From Pseudorhodobacter antarcticus (GTDB lineage Bacteria > Pseudomonadota > Alphaproteobacteria > Rhodobacterales > Rhodobacteraceae): a stretch of DNA of 64,000 nucleotides. This document shows, one piece after another, positions 37,687-47,620 of the stretch. A program made the translations under genes and the position numbers. The DNA is taken from the NCBI GenBank assembly GCA_945860375.1, contig CAMAQR010000006.1, positions 1 to 64,000 on the forward strand, written 5' to 3'. Every line of letters starts with the position of its first letter. The first letter of the stretch is position 1. Under the pieces are notes generated by a model, which saw only the letters and a program-made list of their open reading frames with translations, was not told the DNA's origin and made no database searches.

Positions 37687-37715
37687 CATATAGACCGGTG
37701 GGCCATGCGTTGCAA
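37687..37715 (-). promoter_or_regulatory. Candidate promoter of the rimP-nusA-ylxR-infB operon
   Basis: On the minus strand TTGCAA (37715-37710), exactly 17 nt, then TATATG (37692-37687). It begins 3 nt after the sbtB-like stop codon and would give a leader of about 80 nt ending in the attenuator hairpin. Each box matches four of six consensus bases. Confidence 0.5.
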
Positions 37716-37717
37716 GC

Positions 37718-38026
37718 CTAGAAGCGCTCGGCCCGCATCACCTGAACATCCCCGATCGAAACCATGCCGATATGAGATTCAACCACAGCAAAGGCGGCTT
37801 CAAGCAGGCTATCCAGCCGCTCGGGCCGGATCACGCAGATAACAGCCACCATGCCCGAGCGGCCAATCTGACCCTCGCGCGACCAGCGGCCCGACCGGCC
37901 TGACCCGCCCAACACCGGCAACACCGTAAAGCCCTTGACCCCGGCCGCATCAAGCGCGTCGGTCAGCCGCAGTTCCAGCGGGGCTTCGATCAGGATTTCG
38001 ACACGCTTGGCGTGATAGGTCTGCAT
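37718..38026 (-). CDS. PII-like signalling protein (SbtB-like) paired with the bicarbonate transporter
   Basis: A 102-residue protein with a PII-like ferredoxin fold: KRVEILIEAPLELRLTDALD at the start, a glycine-rich flexible loop GGSGRSGRWSREGQIG around 42-57 in the position of the PII T-loop, and a C-terminal beta strand ISIGDVQVMRAERF-type ending. SbtB proteins bind cAMP/AMP/ADP/ATP and gate SbtA. The start at 38026 is favoured by GGAG 7 nt upstream; ATG 38032, overlapping the transporter stop as ATGA, is the alternative. Function is inferred from fold pattern and the neighbour. Confidence 0.75.
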   Translation of the reverse strand: MQTYHAKRVEILIEAPLELRLTDALDAAGVKGFTVLPVLGGSGRSGRWSREGQIGRSGMVAVICVIRPERLDSLLEAAFAVVESHIGMVSIGDVQVMRAERF

Positions 38027-38028
38027 CG

Positions 38029-39018
38029 TCATGCTCCAATCACCGCCTTTGCGACGGCCAGATAGGCGGGAATGCCAAAGATCAGATTGAACGGGAAGGT
38101 GATTCCCAGCGACAGGGTCAAAGACACCGCCGGGTTCGCGGCAGGCAATGCAACCCGCATGGCCGCTGGAACGGCGATGTAACTTGCCGATGCCGCAAGG
38201 GTCATCATCAGGGCCGTCCCTCCGGTGCCAAGCCCGATCAGCAGCGCCATAGCCAGACCGGCAGCCGCCCCCAGAAGAGGCATCGCGATCCCGAAGGCCA
38301 GCAAGCCCATGGTGATCACGTTGCGCGCAGAGCGCAGCCCGCGGCCCGCGACAATGCCCATGTCCAGAAGAAAGAGACACAGCACGCCCTGAAACGGCGC
38401 AACGATGAAGGCGTCAATACGGGACATCCCGGCCTCGCCAGTGACGGCACCTACCAGAAAAGCGCCCACTAACAAGACGATAGAGCCGTTCAGCATGATT
38501 TCCCGCCACAGCCGCGCATCCGCCTTGACCTGCGCCGCGTCTCCGCCGCCACTGCGCGCGGCCAGCCACATCGCCGAAACGATGGCGGGCGCTTCCATCG
38601 CTGCTGCGACGGCCACCATGAAGCCCTCGGCGGCAATGCCTTGGCTGGTCAGAACTGCGCTGGCCGTCACAAAAGTGACAATAGAGATAGAGCCGTAATG
38701 CGCCGCGACCGCTGCCGCGTCGAGAGACGACAGCCGGGTGATGGCGCGCAGCAGCGCAAAGGCCAGTATGGGCAGCAGAAACGACAGCGCGATCCCACCC
38801 AGCAATGCCATCGCAAGCAGGCCATCAAAGCCGTGACCGGCCACCGCAACGCCACCTTTGAAGCCGATGGCAAACAGCAGGTAGATCGACATCATCTTGG
38901 CCGCCGCTTCGGGCACCGAGAGATCAGAGCGGGCGAGGGCTGCAAACATCCCAAGACCGAAACACAAGATCGTGGGGGTGAGCAGGTTTTGCGCCGCCAA
39001 AGCAAAGAGTTCGCCCAT
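38029..39018 (-). CDS. SbtA-family sodium-dependent bicarbonate transporter
   Basis: A 329-residue inner-membrane protein with about ten hydrophobic helices in two inverted halves, matching the SbtA (DUF897) family that imports bicarbonate with sodium. Characteristic blocks are LLTPTILCFGLGMFAALARS, DLSVPEAAAKMMSIYLLFAIGFKGG (read in two parts), AAHYGSISIVTFVTA, LLDMGIVAGRG and a C-terminal SASYIAVPAAMR. The ATG at 39018 follows GGAAGGG; an upstream GTG (39039) lacks a good box. It is coupled to the downstream PII-like gene. The substrate is inferred from the family. Confidence 0.85.
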   Translation of the reverse strand: MGELFALAAQNLLTPTILCFGLGMFAALARSDLSVPEAAAKMMSIYLLFAIGFKGGVAVAGHGFDGLLAMALLGGIALSFLLPILAFALLRAITRLSSLDAAAVAAHYGSISIVTFVTASAVLTSQGIAAEGFMVAVAAAMEAPAIVSAMWLAARSGGGDAAQVKADARLWREIMLNGSIVLLVGAFLVGAVTGEAGMSRIDAFIVAPFQGVLCLFLLDMGIVAGRGLRSARNVITMGLLAFGIAMPLLGAAAGLAMALLIGLGTGGTALMMTLAASASYIAVPAAMRVALPAANPAVSLTLSLGITFPFNLIFGIPAYLAVAKAVIGA

Positions 39019-39122
39019 GTCGCCCTTCCCGTTTTGCACTTACCTACAGTTTACCAGTGAGACTTCAAGCTGGTGCAGCCGAAGGCGCGGATACAGCGAT
39101 GGCCGTGATACCCAAAAGCCAG

Positions 39123-40088
39123 CTACCGCAAGCCGTCCATCGCGGCCACCAGCGCCTCGGATATCCCCGGTTCCGACAAGGCATGTCCGGCCATAGGGAC
39201 AATCTGCAGGGTGGCGTTGGCCCAACCCTCGGCCAGTTTCGCGGCAGAAATCGGCGGGCAGATCATGTCATAGCGGCCTTGCACAATCACCGCCGGAATA
39301 TGCGCAATCTTATGTTTTTGCTGTAGAATCCAACCGTCACATTCCAGAAACGCGGCATTGACAAAGTAGTGGTTTTCCAGCCGCGCAAAGGCGCGGGCAT
39401 AGTCGGAGGGGCCTTCGCCCGTCATCGAGGCGGTCTGCACCGAGGCCAAAGCGTTTTCCCAATTGGCCCAGATGCGGGCGGCTTTGGTTTCTTCGATCAG
39501 ATTGCCGCCAAACAGACGGCGGTGGTAGGCGGTGATCAGATCGTCGCGTTCGTCCAGCGGAATCGCTGCGACAAAACGCGCCCAGAGATCGGGGAAAAAC
39601 GCGCCTGCGCCGCCACCGTAGAACCAGTCGAGTTCGGATCGCGTCGCCAGAAACACCCCGCGCAAAACCAGTTGGCGCACACGGGTCGGGTGGGAGATGG
39701 CGTAGATCAACGCCAGCGTCGCCCCCCATGATCCGCCGAACAGGATAAAGCGCTCGATGCCCAGCGCGTCGCGTATCGCCTCTATGTCATTGATAAGATG
39801 CCATGTTGTATTATTCTCAACCGTCGCATGGGGTCGCGACCGCCCGCAGCCGCGCTGATCAAACAGCACCACTCGGTATACGGCCGGGTCAAAATACCGC
39901 CGCATTGCGGGGCTGCATCCACCCCCCGGACCGCCGTGCAGCACCAGCACCGGAATGCCGTCGGGACGACCGCATTGTTCGACAAACACCTTGTGACCGT
40001 CGCCCATATCCATCACGCGCTGATCGAAAGGTTCGACCGGCGGGTAAAGAAAATCGACTGCGCGCTTTTGGCCTGATCTATGGTCCAT
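39123..40088 (-). CDS. pip: Proline iminopeptidase
   Basis: A 321-residue alpha/beta-hydrolase peptidase (family S33) that removes N-terminal proline from peptides in the cytoplasm. It has the oxyanion block [13 protein letters not shown], the [17 protein letters not shown] block, the nucleophile elbow [10 protein letters not shown] (catalytic Ser), the catalytic Asp in [10 protein letters not shown], and the catalytic His in [11 protein letters not shown] 40088 gives the usual N-terminus with [18 protein letters not shown]. It is divergent from ubiG, with a 60-nt gap that must hold both promoters. Confidence 0.95.
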   Translation of the reverse strand: MDHRSGQKRAVDFLYPPVEPFDQRVMDMGDGHKVFVEQCGRPDGIPVLVLHGGPGGGCSPAMRRYFDPAVYRVVLFDQRGCGRSRPHATVENNTTWHLINDIEAIRDALGIERFILFGGSWGATLALIYAISHPTRVRQLVLRGVFLATRSELDWFYGGGAGAFFPDLWARFVAAIPLDERDDLITAYHRRLFGGNLIEETKAARIWANWENALASVQTASMTGEGPSDYARAFARLENHYFVNAAFLECDGWILQQKHKIAHIPAVIVQGRYDMICPPISAAKLAEGWANATLQIVPMAGHALSEPGISEALVAAMDGLR

Positions 40089-40148
40089 GTTCGTCCTATA
40101 TACAGCGCCAAGACTGCGCCGCCAGAAGCTGGGGCGCAAGGAGGTACG

Positions 40149-40889
40149 ATGAGCCAGACCAACACAATTGACCCTGCCGAAGTTGCCAAGTTTGAGGCGA
40201 TGGCCGCCGAGTGGTGGGATGCGGGGGGCAAGTTCAAGCCGCTGCATCTGATGAACCCCTGCCGGTTGGACTATATCACCAGCCAGATCGCGGCCGAGTT
40301 CGATCGTGATCTGACGCAAGCCAAGCCCTTCAAAGGATTGCGGATTTTGGACATTGGCTGCGGCGGCGGCTTGCTGTCGGAGCCGATGGCACGGCTTGGG
40401 GCCGAAGTGGTGGGCGCCGATGCGGCACCGCGCAACATACCTGTGGCGCAGGTCCATGCCGAACAATCGGGGCTGACCATCGACTATCGCCACACCACCG
40501 CCGAGGCTATGGCGGCGGCGGGTGAGCAGTTTGATATCGTGCTGAACATGGAAGTGGTGGAGCATGTCGCTGATCCGCAAGGATATTTGACGGCGTGCCA
40601 GCAGTTGTTGAAACCCGGCGGGCTGATGATTTGCTCGACCCTGAACCGCAATCCGAAAAGCTTTGCGATGGCGATCATCGGGGCGGAGTGGGTGATGCGC
40701 TGGCTGCCCAAGGGCACGCATGACTGGGCGAAGTTCATCACTCCAACTGAGCTTTTTGAGCTGATCCGCAAGGCAGGGTTGGACCCGGTGGACCGCAAGG
40801 GGATGGTGTTCAATCCGATCAGTTGGAAGTGGTCGGTGTCGTCGCGGGACTTGTCGTGCAACTATGTGACGGCAAGCATCAAGCGATAG
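40149..40889 (+). CDS. ubiG: Ubiquinone biosynthesis O-methyltransferase UbiG
   Basis: A 246-residue SAM-dependent enzyme that performs both O-methylations of ubiquinone synthesis. It begins with the family-specific [20 protein letters not shown], then [15 protein letters not shown] motif [30 protein letters not shown] and a C-terminal [13 protein letters not shown] block. AAGGAGG lies 4-5 nt before the ATG. Ubiquinone made here feeds the bc1 complex encoded at 20030-22720. Confidence 0.97.
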   Translation: MSQTNTIDPAEVAKFEAMAAEWWDAGGKFKPLHLMNPCRLDYITSQIAAEFDRDLTQAKPFKGLRILDIGCGGGLLSEPMARLGAEVVGADAAPRNIPVAQVHAEQSGLTIDYRHTTAEAMAAAGEQFDIVLNMEVVEHVADPQGYLTACQQLLKPGGLMICSTLNRNPKSFAMAIIGAEWVMRWLPKGTHDWAKFITPTELFELIRKAGLDPVDRKGMVFNPISWKWSVSSRDLSCNYVTASIKR

Positions 40890-41026
40890 ATGCGCTGCGA
40901 ATCGAGGGTTAACGGCTGTTTTCTTTGGAAATTCCCTGTGTTTTTCGCGTCAGGTGGCCGTCCTGCATGCGTCCGTTAGCTGTCCCTACGCGCCGCGCGC
41001 TGCGGGTTTGATGAACGCAACGGTCG

Positions 41027-41060
41027 CGGGGGGTGTTGCGTTGCGCCGCAAAGCCCCCCG
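41027..41060 (-). terminator. GC-rich hairpin between ubiG and the aldo/keto reductase gene
   Basis: Nested arms CGGGGGG/CCCCCCG (41027-41033, 41054-41060) and TTGCG/CGCAA lie 7 nt from the 3' end of the leftward aldo/keto reductase gene. No U tract is present, so it may stabilise mRNA ends more than terminate. Confidence 0.3.
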
Positions 41061-41066
41061 TGCCTG

Positions 41067-42095
41067 TCAATCAGACGAAGATTTGACCCAAAGGTTGATG
41101 TCTTTTTCTTCAGCGATCTGGTCGATCTTTGCCAGCTCTTCCGCCGTGAACTCAAGGTTGGCGATCGCCCCGGCGCAATCCGTCACCTGCTCGGGCTTTG
41201 ACGCGCCGATCAGGGCCGAGGTGATGCCGCCATTGCGCAAAACCCAGGCAATCGCCATCTGCGCCAAGGTCTGCCCGCGCGCCTGCGCCATCGCATCCAG
41301 CGCCCGCACCGAGGCCAGGGCGGCGGGCGTGATCACCGCCGGATCCAAAGATTTGCCTTGTGACGCGCGACTGCCCTGCGGGACGCCGTTCAGGTATTTC
41401 TTGGTCAGAATGCCCTGCGCCAAGGGGGTGAAGGCGATGGAACCGATCCCCAGATCTGTCAGCGTGTCTTTCAGCCCATCGGTTTCGACCCAACGGTTGA
41501 GGATGTTATAGCTGGGCTGGTGGATGATGCAGGGCGTTCCCAGATCTTTCAGGATCGCCGCAGCTTCACGGGTGCGCTGCGAATTGTAGCTGGAAATGCC
41601 GACATAAAGCGCCCGACCCGACCTTACGATATGATCCAGCGCCATCATGGTTTCTTCCAGTGGCGTGTCCGGGTCAAAACGGTGCGAATAGAAGATGTCG
41701 ACGTAATCCAGCCCCATCCGTTTCAGCGATTGGTCACAGGATGCGATGACATATTTGCGCGAACCCCACTCTCCATAGGGGCCGCCCCACATCAGATAGC
41801 CCGCTTTGGACGACACAATCATCTCGTCGCGGTAGGGGCGGAAATCCTGCTTCAGGATGTCACCGAAGGCCTCTTCGGCGGAACCGGGGGGCGGGCCGTA
41901 ATTGTTGGCGAGATCGAAATGGGTGATGCCGTGATCAAAGGCGGTGTGACAGATTGCGCGCTTGGTGTCGTGCGGGGTGTCATGGCCGAAATTGTGCCAC
42001 AATCCCAAAGAGATGGCCGGAAGTTTCAGGCCAGAATTGCCACAGCGGCGGTAAATCATCCGGTCGTAACGGTTGTCGGCGGCGGTGTAGGTCAT
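41067..42095 (-). CDS. Aldo/keto reductase (YghZ/L-glyceraldehyde-3-phosphate reductase type)
   Basis: A 342-residue NADPH-dependent TIM-barrel reductase. Features are IYRRCGNSGLKLPAISLGLW at the N-terminus, HFDLANNYGPPPGSAEE (catalytic Asp/Tyr), SSKAGYLMWGGPYGEWGSRK (catalytic Lys), DIFYSHRFDPDTPLEE (catalytic His) and the C-terminal NADP site ALIGASKPEQV. The GPYGEWGSRKYV block is typical of YghZ-type enzymes that detoxify methylglyoxal and L-glyceraldehyde 3-phosphate. Specificity is by resemblance only. Confidence 0.9.
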   Translation of the reverse strand: MTYTAADNRYDRMIYRRCGNSGLKLPAISLGLWHNFGHDTPHDTKRAICHTAFDHGITHFDLANNYGPPPGSAEEAFGDILKQDFRPYRDEMIVSSKAGYLMWGGPYGEWGSRKYVIASCDQSLKRMGLDYVDIFYSHRFDPDTPLEETMMALDHIVRSGRALYVGISSYNSQRTREAAAILKDLGTPCIIHQPSYNILNRWVETDGLKDTLTDLGIGSIAFTPLAQGILTKKYLNGVPQGSRASQGKSLDPAVITPAALASVRALDAMAQARGQTLAQMAIAWVLRNGGITSALIGASKPEQVTDCAGAIANLEFTAEELAKIDQIAEEKDINLWVKSSSD

Positions 42096-42257
42096 GTGGG
42101 CCCCTGCGGTCAGTGATGGCAGCAACAGTTCACGGCAAAGCGGGCAAAGGTCAAGATGGGGCGAAAAGGCGCCAAGCCGGGTTGGACCGCACCGGGCCGC
42201 GCCTTGCCCTTTGGGGGGCAAGGCGGCATAGTGTCGAGCGATAAGCCCGGAGCGCCA

Positions 42258-44084
42258 ATGTGTAGTGAGTCCTCGCGATTTGGAGGCCGGATTTTTGGCC
42301 TTTCCCTGATGCTGTGCCTGATGGCTGCATCGGCGGGGCAAGCGCTTGACCAGTTGGACTTTACCATCAAAGGGGCTGCGAAGGGTCTGGAAAAAGACCT
42401 GCGCGCCGCATCCATTCTATTGGCGTCGCAGAAAAACGGGGCAACGGATTCACGGGATCTGTTTGCCGAAGCGCGGGCGGAATATGCAAGCCTTTTGAAC
42501 GCCTTGTACGCGCGTGGGCATTATTCGCCGGTGATCCATGTTTATGTCGACGGGATCGAGGCGGCAGCGATTGCGCCGCTGGATGCGCCGGACGCGATCT
42601 CAAAAATCGCCGTGGTGGTGGACCCTGGCCCGGTGTTCACCTTTTCGCAGGCGCGGGTTGCCCCGACTGCGGCGGCCACAAAACTGCCAAAGGGGTTCGC
42701 GATTGGCCGGACCGCCGAAAGCGGTGTGGTGCTGGAGGCGGTGACGGCGGGGGTGAACGGCTGGCGCGATATTGGCCATGCCAAGGCAGAAGTGGCCGGT
42801 CAGAACCTGTTGGCCGATCATGCGCGCGCGACTTTGTCGGCGCAGGTGTCGCTGACGCCGGGGCCACGTTTGCGTTTTGGTCGTCTGGTGATCACGGGGC
42901 AGGAACGGATGCGCGAAGCCCGAGTGCGCGATATTGCCGGATTGCCCGAAGGCGCGGTGTTCAGCCCCGCAGAGCTGGACCGCGCCACAAACCGTCTGCG
43001 CCGCACTGGCGTGTTCCAATCGGTTACGTTGATGGAAGATGCGGATGTGACGCGGCCTGATCTGTTGGGCATCACCGCCACTGTGGTGGAGCAAAAGCGG
43101 CGGCGCTACAGCTTTGCTGCGGAAATCGCCAGTTTTGACGGGCTGACGCTGAACGGGTCGTGGCTGCACCGCAACCTGTTTGGCGGCGCGGAACGGCTGA
43201 CCATCAGCGGCGATATCAAGAACATCGGTGTGCAATCGGGCGGCGTCGATTACGGGCTTGGCTTGACGCTGGACCGCCCGGCGACGTTCACGGCGGATAC
43301 GACGCTGAGTTTTGGCGGCAAGATCCGGCATCTGGATGAGACCGATTTCAAGGCCGATCTGTTCGATGTCTCGGCCACTTTGACCCATCTGTTCACCGAT
43401 GAGCTGTCGGCCAAGGCGGGGTTTGCTTATGACTATGGCAAGATCACCGACCCGTCGGGGACGCTGACCTATCGTGCGCTGTCGCTGCCGATATCGGCAA
43501 TCTGGGACAGGCGCGACATGAAGACGGACGCAACCAAGGGCTTTTACCTTGAGGCCGAGGCGAAGCCGTTTCTGGGCTTTGGCATCACCGACAGCGGCGC
43601 GCGCTTGAAGCTGGACGCGCGGGCCTACAAGGCGTTCGGGGCCGAGGACAGCATGGTGATGGCGGCACGGTTTCAGGCGGGGGCGGTGATCGGATCGAGC
43701 CTTTTGGGCACGCCACGCGACTATTTGTTTTACTCGGGCGGCGGCGGTACGGTGCGGGGGCAGCCCTATCAATCGCTGGGCGTCAACGTGTTGCGGGACT
43801 TGTCGAACATCGCCTATCAAACCGGGGGCACGCTGTTTATGGCGGCGTCGATCGAGGCGCGGGTGAAGATTTCGGATTCCATCGGCGTGGTGGGTTTTGT
43901 CGATGTCGGCCGGGTGGATGTGAACACTTTCTTTGACAACGCGGGCGGCTGGCATGCCGGGGCAGGTCTGGGCGTGCGGTATGCGACGGCGGTGGGGCCG
44001 ATCCGTTTGGATCTGGCGGTGCCGGTGGGGGGCGATACGGGCAAAGGATTACAGGTCTACGTCGGCTTGGGGCAGGCATTTTGA
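42258..44084 (+). CDS. tamA: Outer-membrane translocation/assembly protein TamA (BamA/Omp85 superfamily)
   Basis: A 608-residue Omp85 protein with a signal peptide (about 1-29), three POTRA-like domains (about 30-260) and a C-terminal 16-strand beta-barrel that ends in the expected aromatic residue (GLGQAF). The VRGQPYQSLG block in the barrel is the conserved lid/VRGY-like loop-6 motif. It works with TamB to insert certain outer-membrane proteins and to move lipids. ATG 42258 is used because it starts the signal peptide. The stop overlaps the tamB start as TGATG. Confidence 0.93.
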   Translation: MCSESSRFGGRIFGLSLMLCLMAASAGQALDQLDFTIKGAAKGLEKDLRAASILLASQKNGATDSRDLFAEARAEYASLLNALYARGHYSPVIHVYVDGIEAAAIAPLDAPDAISKIAVVVDPGPVFTFSQARVAPTAAATKLPKGFAIGRTAESGVVLEAVTAGVNGWRDIGHAKAEVAGQNLLADHARATLSAQVSLTPGPRLRFGRLVITGQERMREARVRDIAGLPEGAVFSPAELDRATNRLRRTGVFQSVTLMEDADVTRPDLLGITATVVEQKRRRYSFAAEIASFDGLTLNGSWLHRNLFGGAERLTISGDIKNIGVQSGGVDYGLGLTLDRPATFTADTTLSFGGKIRHLDETDFKADLFDVSATLTHLFTDELSAKAGFAYDYGKITDPSGTLTYRALSLPISAIWDRRDMKTDATKGFYLEAEAKPFLGFGITDSGARLKLDARAYKAFGAEDSMVMAARFQAGAVIGSSLLGTPRDYLFYSGGGGTVRGQPYQSLGVNVLRDLSNIAYQTGGTLFMAASIEARVKISDSIGVVGFVDVGRVDVNTFFDNAGGWHAGAGLGVRYATAVGPIRLDLAVPVGGDTGKGLQVYVGLGQAF

Positions 44085-47000
44085 TGCGGCGGTTCATGGG
44101 CGTTCTGGCGGTTTTGCTGCCCTTGCAGGCGACGGCGCAGACCGATGACCGCAGCTATCTGACGGCGCTGCTGGAAGACAACCTGTCAGGCGATGCACGC
44201 AAGGTCACGATCGCCGGCTTTGCGGGCGCTTTGTCGTCCCGGGCCAGCATTGCCGAGATGACGATTGCCGATGCCGATGGTGTCTGGCTGACGCTGCGCG
44301 ATGTGGCGCTGGACTGGAACCGCGCGGCGCTGTTTTCGGGCCATGTATCGGTGAATGCGTTGACGGCGGGTGAGATCATTCTGGACCGGATGCCGGTTTC
44401 CAATGATGCCCCGGTGGCAGAGGCTAGGCGTTTTGCGCTGCCCGACCTGCCGGTGTCGGTGGAAATCGGCACTCTTGCGGCGGAAAAGATCGTTTTGGGG
44501 GCCAGCGTGCTGGGCACCGCGATTGAGGGCAGCATAGAGGCATCGCTGTCTTTGGCGGGGGGTGAGGGCGCAGGCAACCTGTTGCTGACGCGGACCGATG
44601 AGGGGCCAGAGGGCCAGATTGCCCTGACCGCCAGCTTTGCCAATGCCGGGCAGCGGCTGTCGATTGATCTGGATGCCTCAGAGGCCGCAGGAGGGATTGC
44701 GTCGACCTTGCTGGGCCTGCCGGGTGATCCTTCGGTGGCGCTGACGATCACGGGGACGGGGCCGTTGTCCGATTTCGCCGCCGATGTGGCGCTGACCACC
44801 GATGATGTGGACCGGTTGGCGGGCAAGGTGCACCTGACCGGGCAGCAAGACGGCGCGACGGCGTTCAGTTCCGATCTGGCGGGCGATCTGGCACCGCTGT
44901 TCTTGCCCGCTTATGCAGAGTTTTTCGGCAACGCGGTGACGCTGTCGACCAAGGGCCAACGTTGGCCGGATGGGCGGCTTGATCTGGAGGAACTGGATGT
45001 CACCGCCAAGGCGCTGCATTTGAACGGGGCGCTGATGCTGGCTGCCGATGGCTTGCCAGAGCGGTTCCGTCTGGTGGGACAGATCGCGGCGCCCGATGGG
45101 TCGGCGGTGCTGTTGCCGCTGGCGACCGAACAGCCGGTGCGGGTGGATCGCGCCGAATTGACGTTGGGCTATGACGCCACGCAGGGTGAGGGTTGGTCGG
45201 CAAATGTGGCTCTGACCGGCCTGTATCGTGCGGATTTCCGGGCGAGCGCGCTGCAACTGACGGGATCGGGCCGCATCGCGCGGATCGGAGGCATGCGGCA
45301 GGTGGGCGGCACATTGCGCTTTGCCGCCGAGGGGTTGGAGCCAACCGATGCCGCCTTGGCGCGCGCATTGGGCACTGTGGTTTGGGGCGATGCGCTGGGC
45401 TTCTGGCGCGAGGGTGACGGCGTTGTCACCCTGTCCAGGTTCAACATGACGGGTGATGGCTACAGCGCTTTTGTGGCGGGCACGGTTGCGGGTCTGGATG
45501 ATGCGTTGCAACTGGCGGGGCGGGCGACGGCGACGGTCGCCGACCTGTCGCGACTGTCTGATCTGACCGGGCAGCCCTTGGCCGGGGCGGCACAGATTGA
45601 GGTGCACGGCAATGGCAGCCCGATCACCGGGGCGTTTGATCTGGAGGGCAGCGCCAAAGGGCAGGATATGCAGATGGGCTTCGCCGAGGTGGACAACCTG
45701 TTGCGCGGGGCGGCGACCGTTGATGCATCGGTGCTGCGCGACACCAGCGGGACGACGTTGCGCAGCCTGAAGGTGAACGCGACCAGCCTGACCGCCACGG
45801 CGAGCGGGCGTTTGGCCACAACGGGCAGCGATATTGTGGCGGACGTTGATTTTAAAGACCTAAGCAGTCTGGGCAACGGCTATCGCGGCAGCATTGCCGG
45901 TCAGGCCGCCCTGACCGGGACTTTGACCGAGGGGCGCGTGACCTTTGATGCAACAGGGCAGGGTCTGGGCATCGGGCAAGCGCAGGCCGACAGGCTGTTG
46001 GCAGGCGACAGCCGGGTCAACGTGGTCTTGGCTTTGAAGGAGGGCGTGCTGCTGGTGGAGCGCGCCGATCTGAACAACCCGCAGCTTGAGGCGCAGGCGA
46101 CGGGCGACAGTCAGAGCGGCCAGCAAACGGTGGACCTGACGGCACGGTTGACGAATCTGGCGCTGTTGGTGCCGGAATTTCCCGGTGCCTTGGTGGTGAC
46201 GGGGCGGGCCGTGCAAAACGCGGCGGGCGTACGGCTTGATCTGACGGGCAAGGGGCCGGGACAGATTGACGCCACCATCAAAGGGCAGATCGCGCCGGGG
46301 TTCGGGTCGGCAGACCTTGCAATCAAGGGCACAGCGCAGGCAGCGCTGGGCAATGCCTTTGTGGCGCCGCGCACGATTTCGGGGCGGCTGGGGTTCGATT
46401 TGCGCCTGAACGGGCCACTGGCTTTGGCGTCGGTTTCCGGCCCGGTGACCCTGACCGATGGGCGCTTGGCCAATCCGGGGCTAAACTTTGCGTTTCAGGG
46501 CATCAGCGCCCAGGCTGATCTGGCGCGGGGGCGGGCGGTGGTGTCTGGCACTGTCGATGTGACGTCGGGCGGGCAGATTGCGGTCGAGGGCTCGGCCGAT
46601 CTGGAGGCGCCATTCAACGGGGATTTGGCGATTGATCTGCGCAATGTGACGCTGCGCGACCCTGATCTTTATGAGGCCACGCTGAATGGGGGCGTGACAC
46701 TGCAGGGACCGCTGACGGGTGGCGCGATGATTGCCGGGCGGATCGCCCTGACCGAGACGGAACTGCGGGTGCCCTCGACCGGGTTTGGCGGTGCGGGCGG
46801 GTTGCCGGGGCTGAAACATGTGAACGAACCGGGCGACGTGCGCGCCACCCGGGACCGCGCCGGGTTGATTGCCGATGCGGCGGGTGCTGGTGTACGGGGG
46901 CCAGCCTTTGGCTTGGATGTCACGCTGTCGGCGCCAAACCGGCTGTTCTTGCGCGGACGGGGGCTGGACGCCGAGTTGGGTGGTGCGTTGCGGCTTTTGG

Positions 47001-47599
47001 GCAGCACGGCGGCGGTGCAGCCCGTGGGCGCGTTCAACCTGATCCGGGGGCGGTTGGAGATTCTGGGCAAGCGGCTGGAATTGTCCGAGGCTTTGTTGCA
47101 GATGGAGGGTGCTTTGGTGCCATTCCTGCGCATCGTGGCCGGTATCGACAACGACGGCATCACCAGTGGCGTTTTGATCGAAGGCCCCGCGACCGACCCC
47201 AAGGTGACATTCACCTCGTCGCCGCAACTGCCCGAAGAAGAGGTTCTGGCGCAACTTCTGTTCGGGCAAACGCTGCAGGACCTGTCGGTGTTGCAGGCCT
47301 TGCAGCTTGCCAACGCGGTGGCGACTTTGGCGGGCAAGGGCGGCGAAGGCGTGGTGGGTCGGCTGCGCGATGTGTTTGGGCTGGACAATCTGGACGTGAA
47401 AACCGACGCGATGGGAGGGGCTTCGGTGACGGCGGGCAAATACATCACCGAAAGAATCTACTCCGAAGTGACGGTGGACCAAGCCGGTCAAAGCCAGATC
47501 AACCTGAATTTGGATGTGACGGATTCGCTTGCCTTGCGCGGACGGGCAAGTTCGGATGGCACGGCGGGGCTGGGTGTGGTGTTGGAGCGGGATTACTGA
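44084..47599 (+). CDS. tamB: Translocation and assembly module protein TamB
   Basis: A 1171-residue periplasm-spanning protein anchored in the inner membrane by an N-terminal hydrophobic segment (about 3-17). Most of the chain is repeated beta-strand sequence typical of AsmA-like bridge proteins that form a hydrophobic groove for lipid transfer. The C-terminal TamB domain (DUF490, roughly 840-1171) contains PEEEVLAQLLFGQTLQDLS and GKYITERIYSEV. Coupled one-base overlap with tamA supports a shared complex. ATG 44084 is preferred over the TTG just upstream. Confidence 0.94.
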   Translation: MRRFMGVLAVLLPLQATAQTDDRSYLTALLEDNLSGDARKVTIAGFAGALSSRASIAEMTIADADGVWLTLRDVALDWNRAALFSGHVSVNALTAGEIILDRMPVSNDAPVAEARRFALPDLPVSVEIGTLAAEKIVLGASVLGTAIEGSIEASLSLAGGEGAGNLLLTRTDEGPEGQIALTASFANAGQRLSIDLDASEAAGGIASTLLGLPGDPSVALTITGTGPLSDFAADVALTTDDVDRLAGKVHLTGQQDGATAFSSDLAGDLAPLFLPAYAEFFGNAVTLSTKGQRWPDGRLDLEELDVTAKALHLNGALMLAADGLPERFRLVGQIAAPDGSAVLLPLATEQPVRVDRAELTLGYDATQGEGWSANVALTGLYRADFRASALQLTGSGRIARIGGMRQVGGTLRFAAEGLEPTDAALARALGTVVWGDALGFWREGDGVVTLSRFNMTGDGYSAFVAGTVAGLDDALQLAGRATATVADLSRLSDLTGQPLAGAAQIEVHGNGSPITGAFDLEGSAKGQDMQMGFAEVDNLLRGAATVDASVLRDTSGTTLRSLKVNATSLTATASGRLATTGSDIVADVDFKDLSSLGNGYRGSIAGQAALTGTLTEGRVTFDATGQGLGIGQAQADRLLAGDSRVNVVLALKEGVLLVERADLNNPQLEAQATGDSQSGQQTVDLTARLTNLALLVPEFPGALVVTGRAVQNAAGVRLDLTGKGPGQIDATIKGQIAPGFGSADLAIKGTAQAALGNAFVAPRTISGRLGFDLRLNGPLALASVSGPVTLTDGRLANPGLNFAFQGISAQADLARGRAVVSGTVDVTSGGQIAVEGSADLEAPFNGDLAIDLRNVTLRDPDLYEATLNGGVTLQGPLTGGAMIAGRIALTETELRVPSTGFGGAGGLPGLKHVNEPGDVRATRDRAGLIADAAGAGVRGPAFGLDVTLSAPNRLFLRGRGLDAELGGALRLLGSTAAVQPVGAFNLIRGRLEILGKRLELSEALLQMEGALVPFLRIVAGIDNDGITSGVLIEGPATDPKVTFTSSPQLPEEEVLAQLLFGQTLQDLSVLQALQLANAVATLAGKGGEGVVGRLRDVFGLDNLDVKTDAMGGASVTAGKYITERIYSEVTVDQAGQSQINLNLDVTDSLALRGRASSDGTAGLGVVLERDY

Positions 47600-47620
47600 G
47601 GGGCTGCATGGCCTTGAGGT

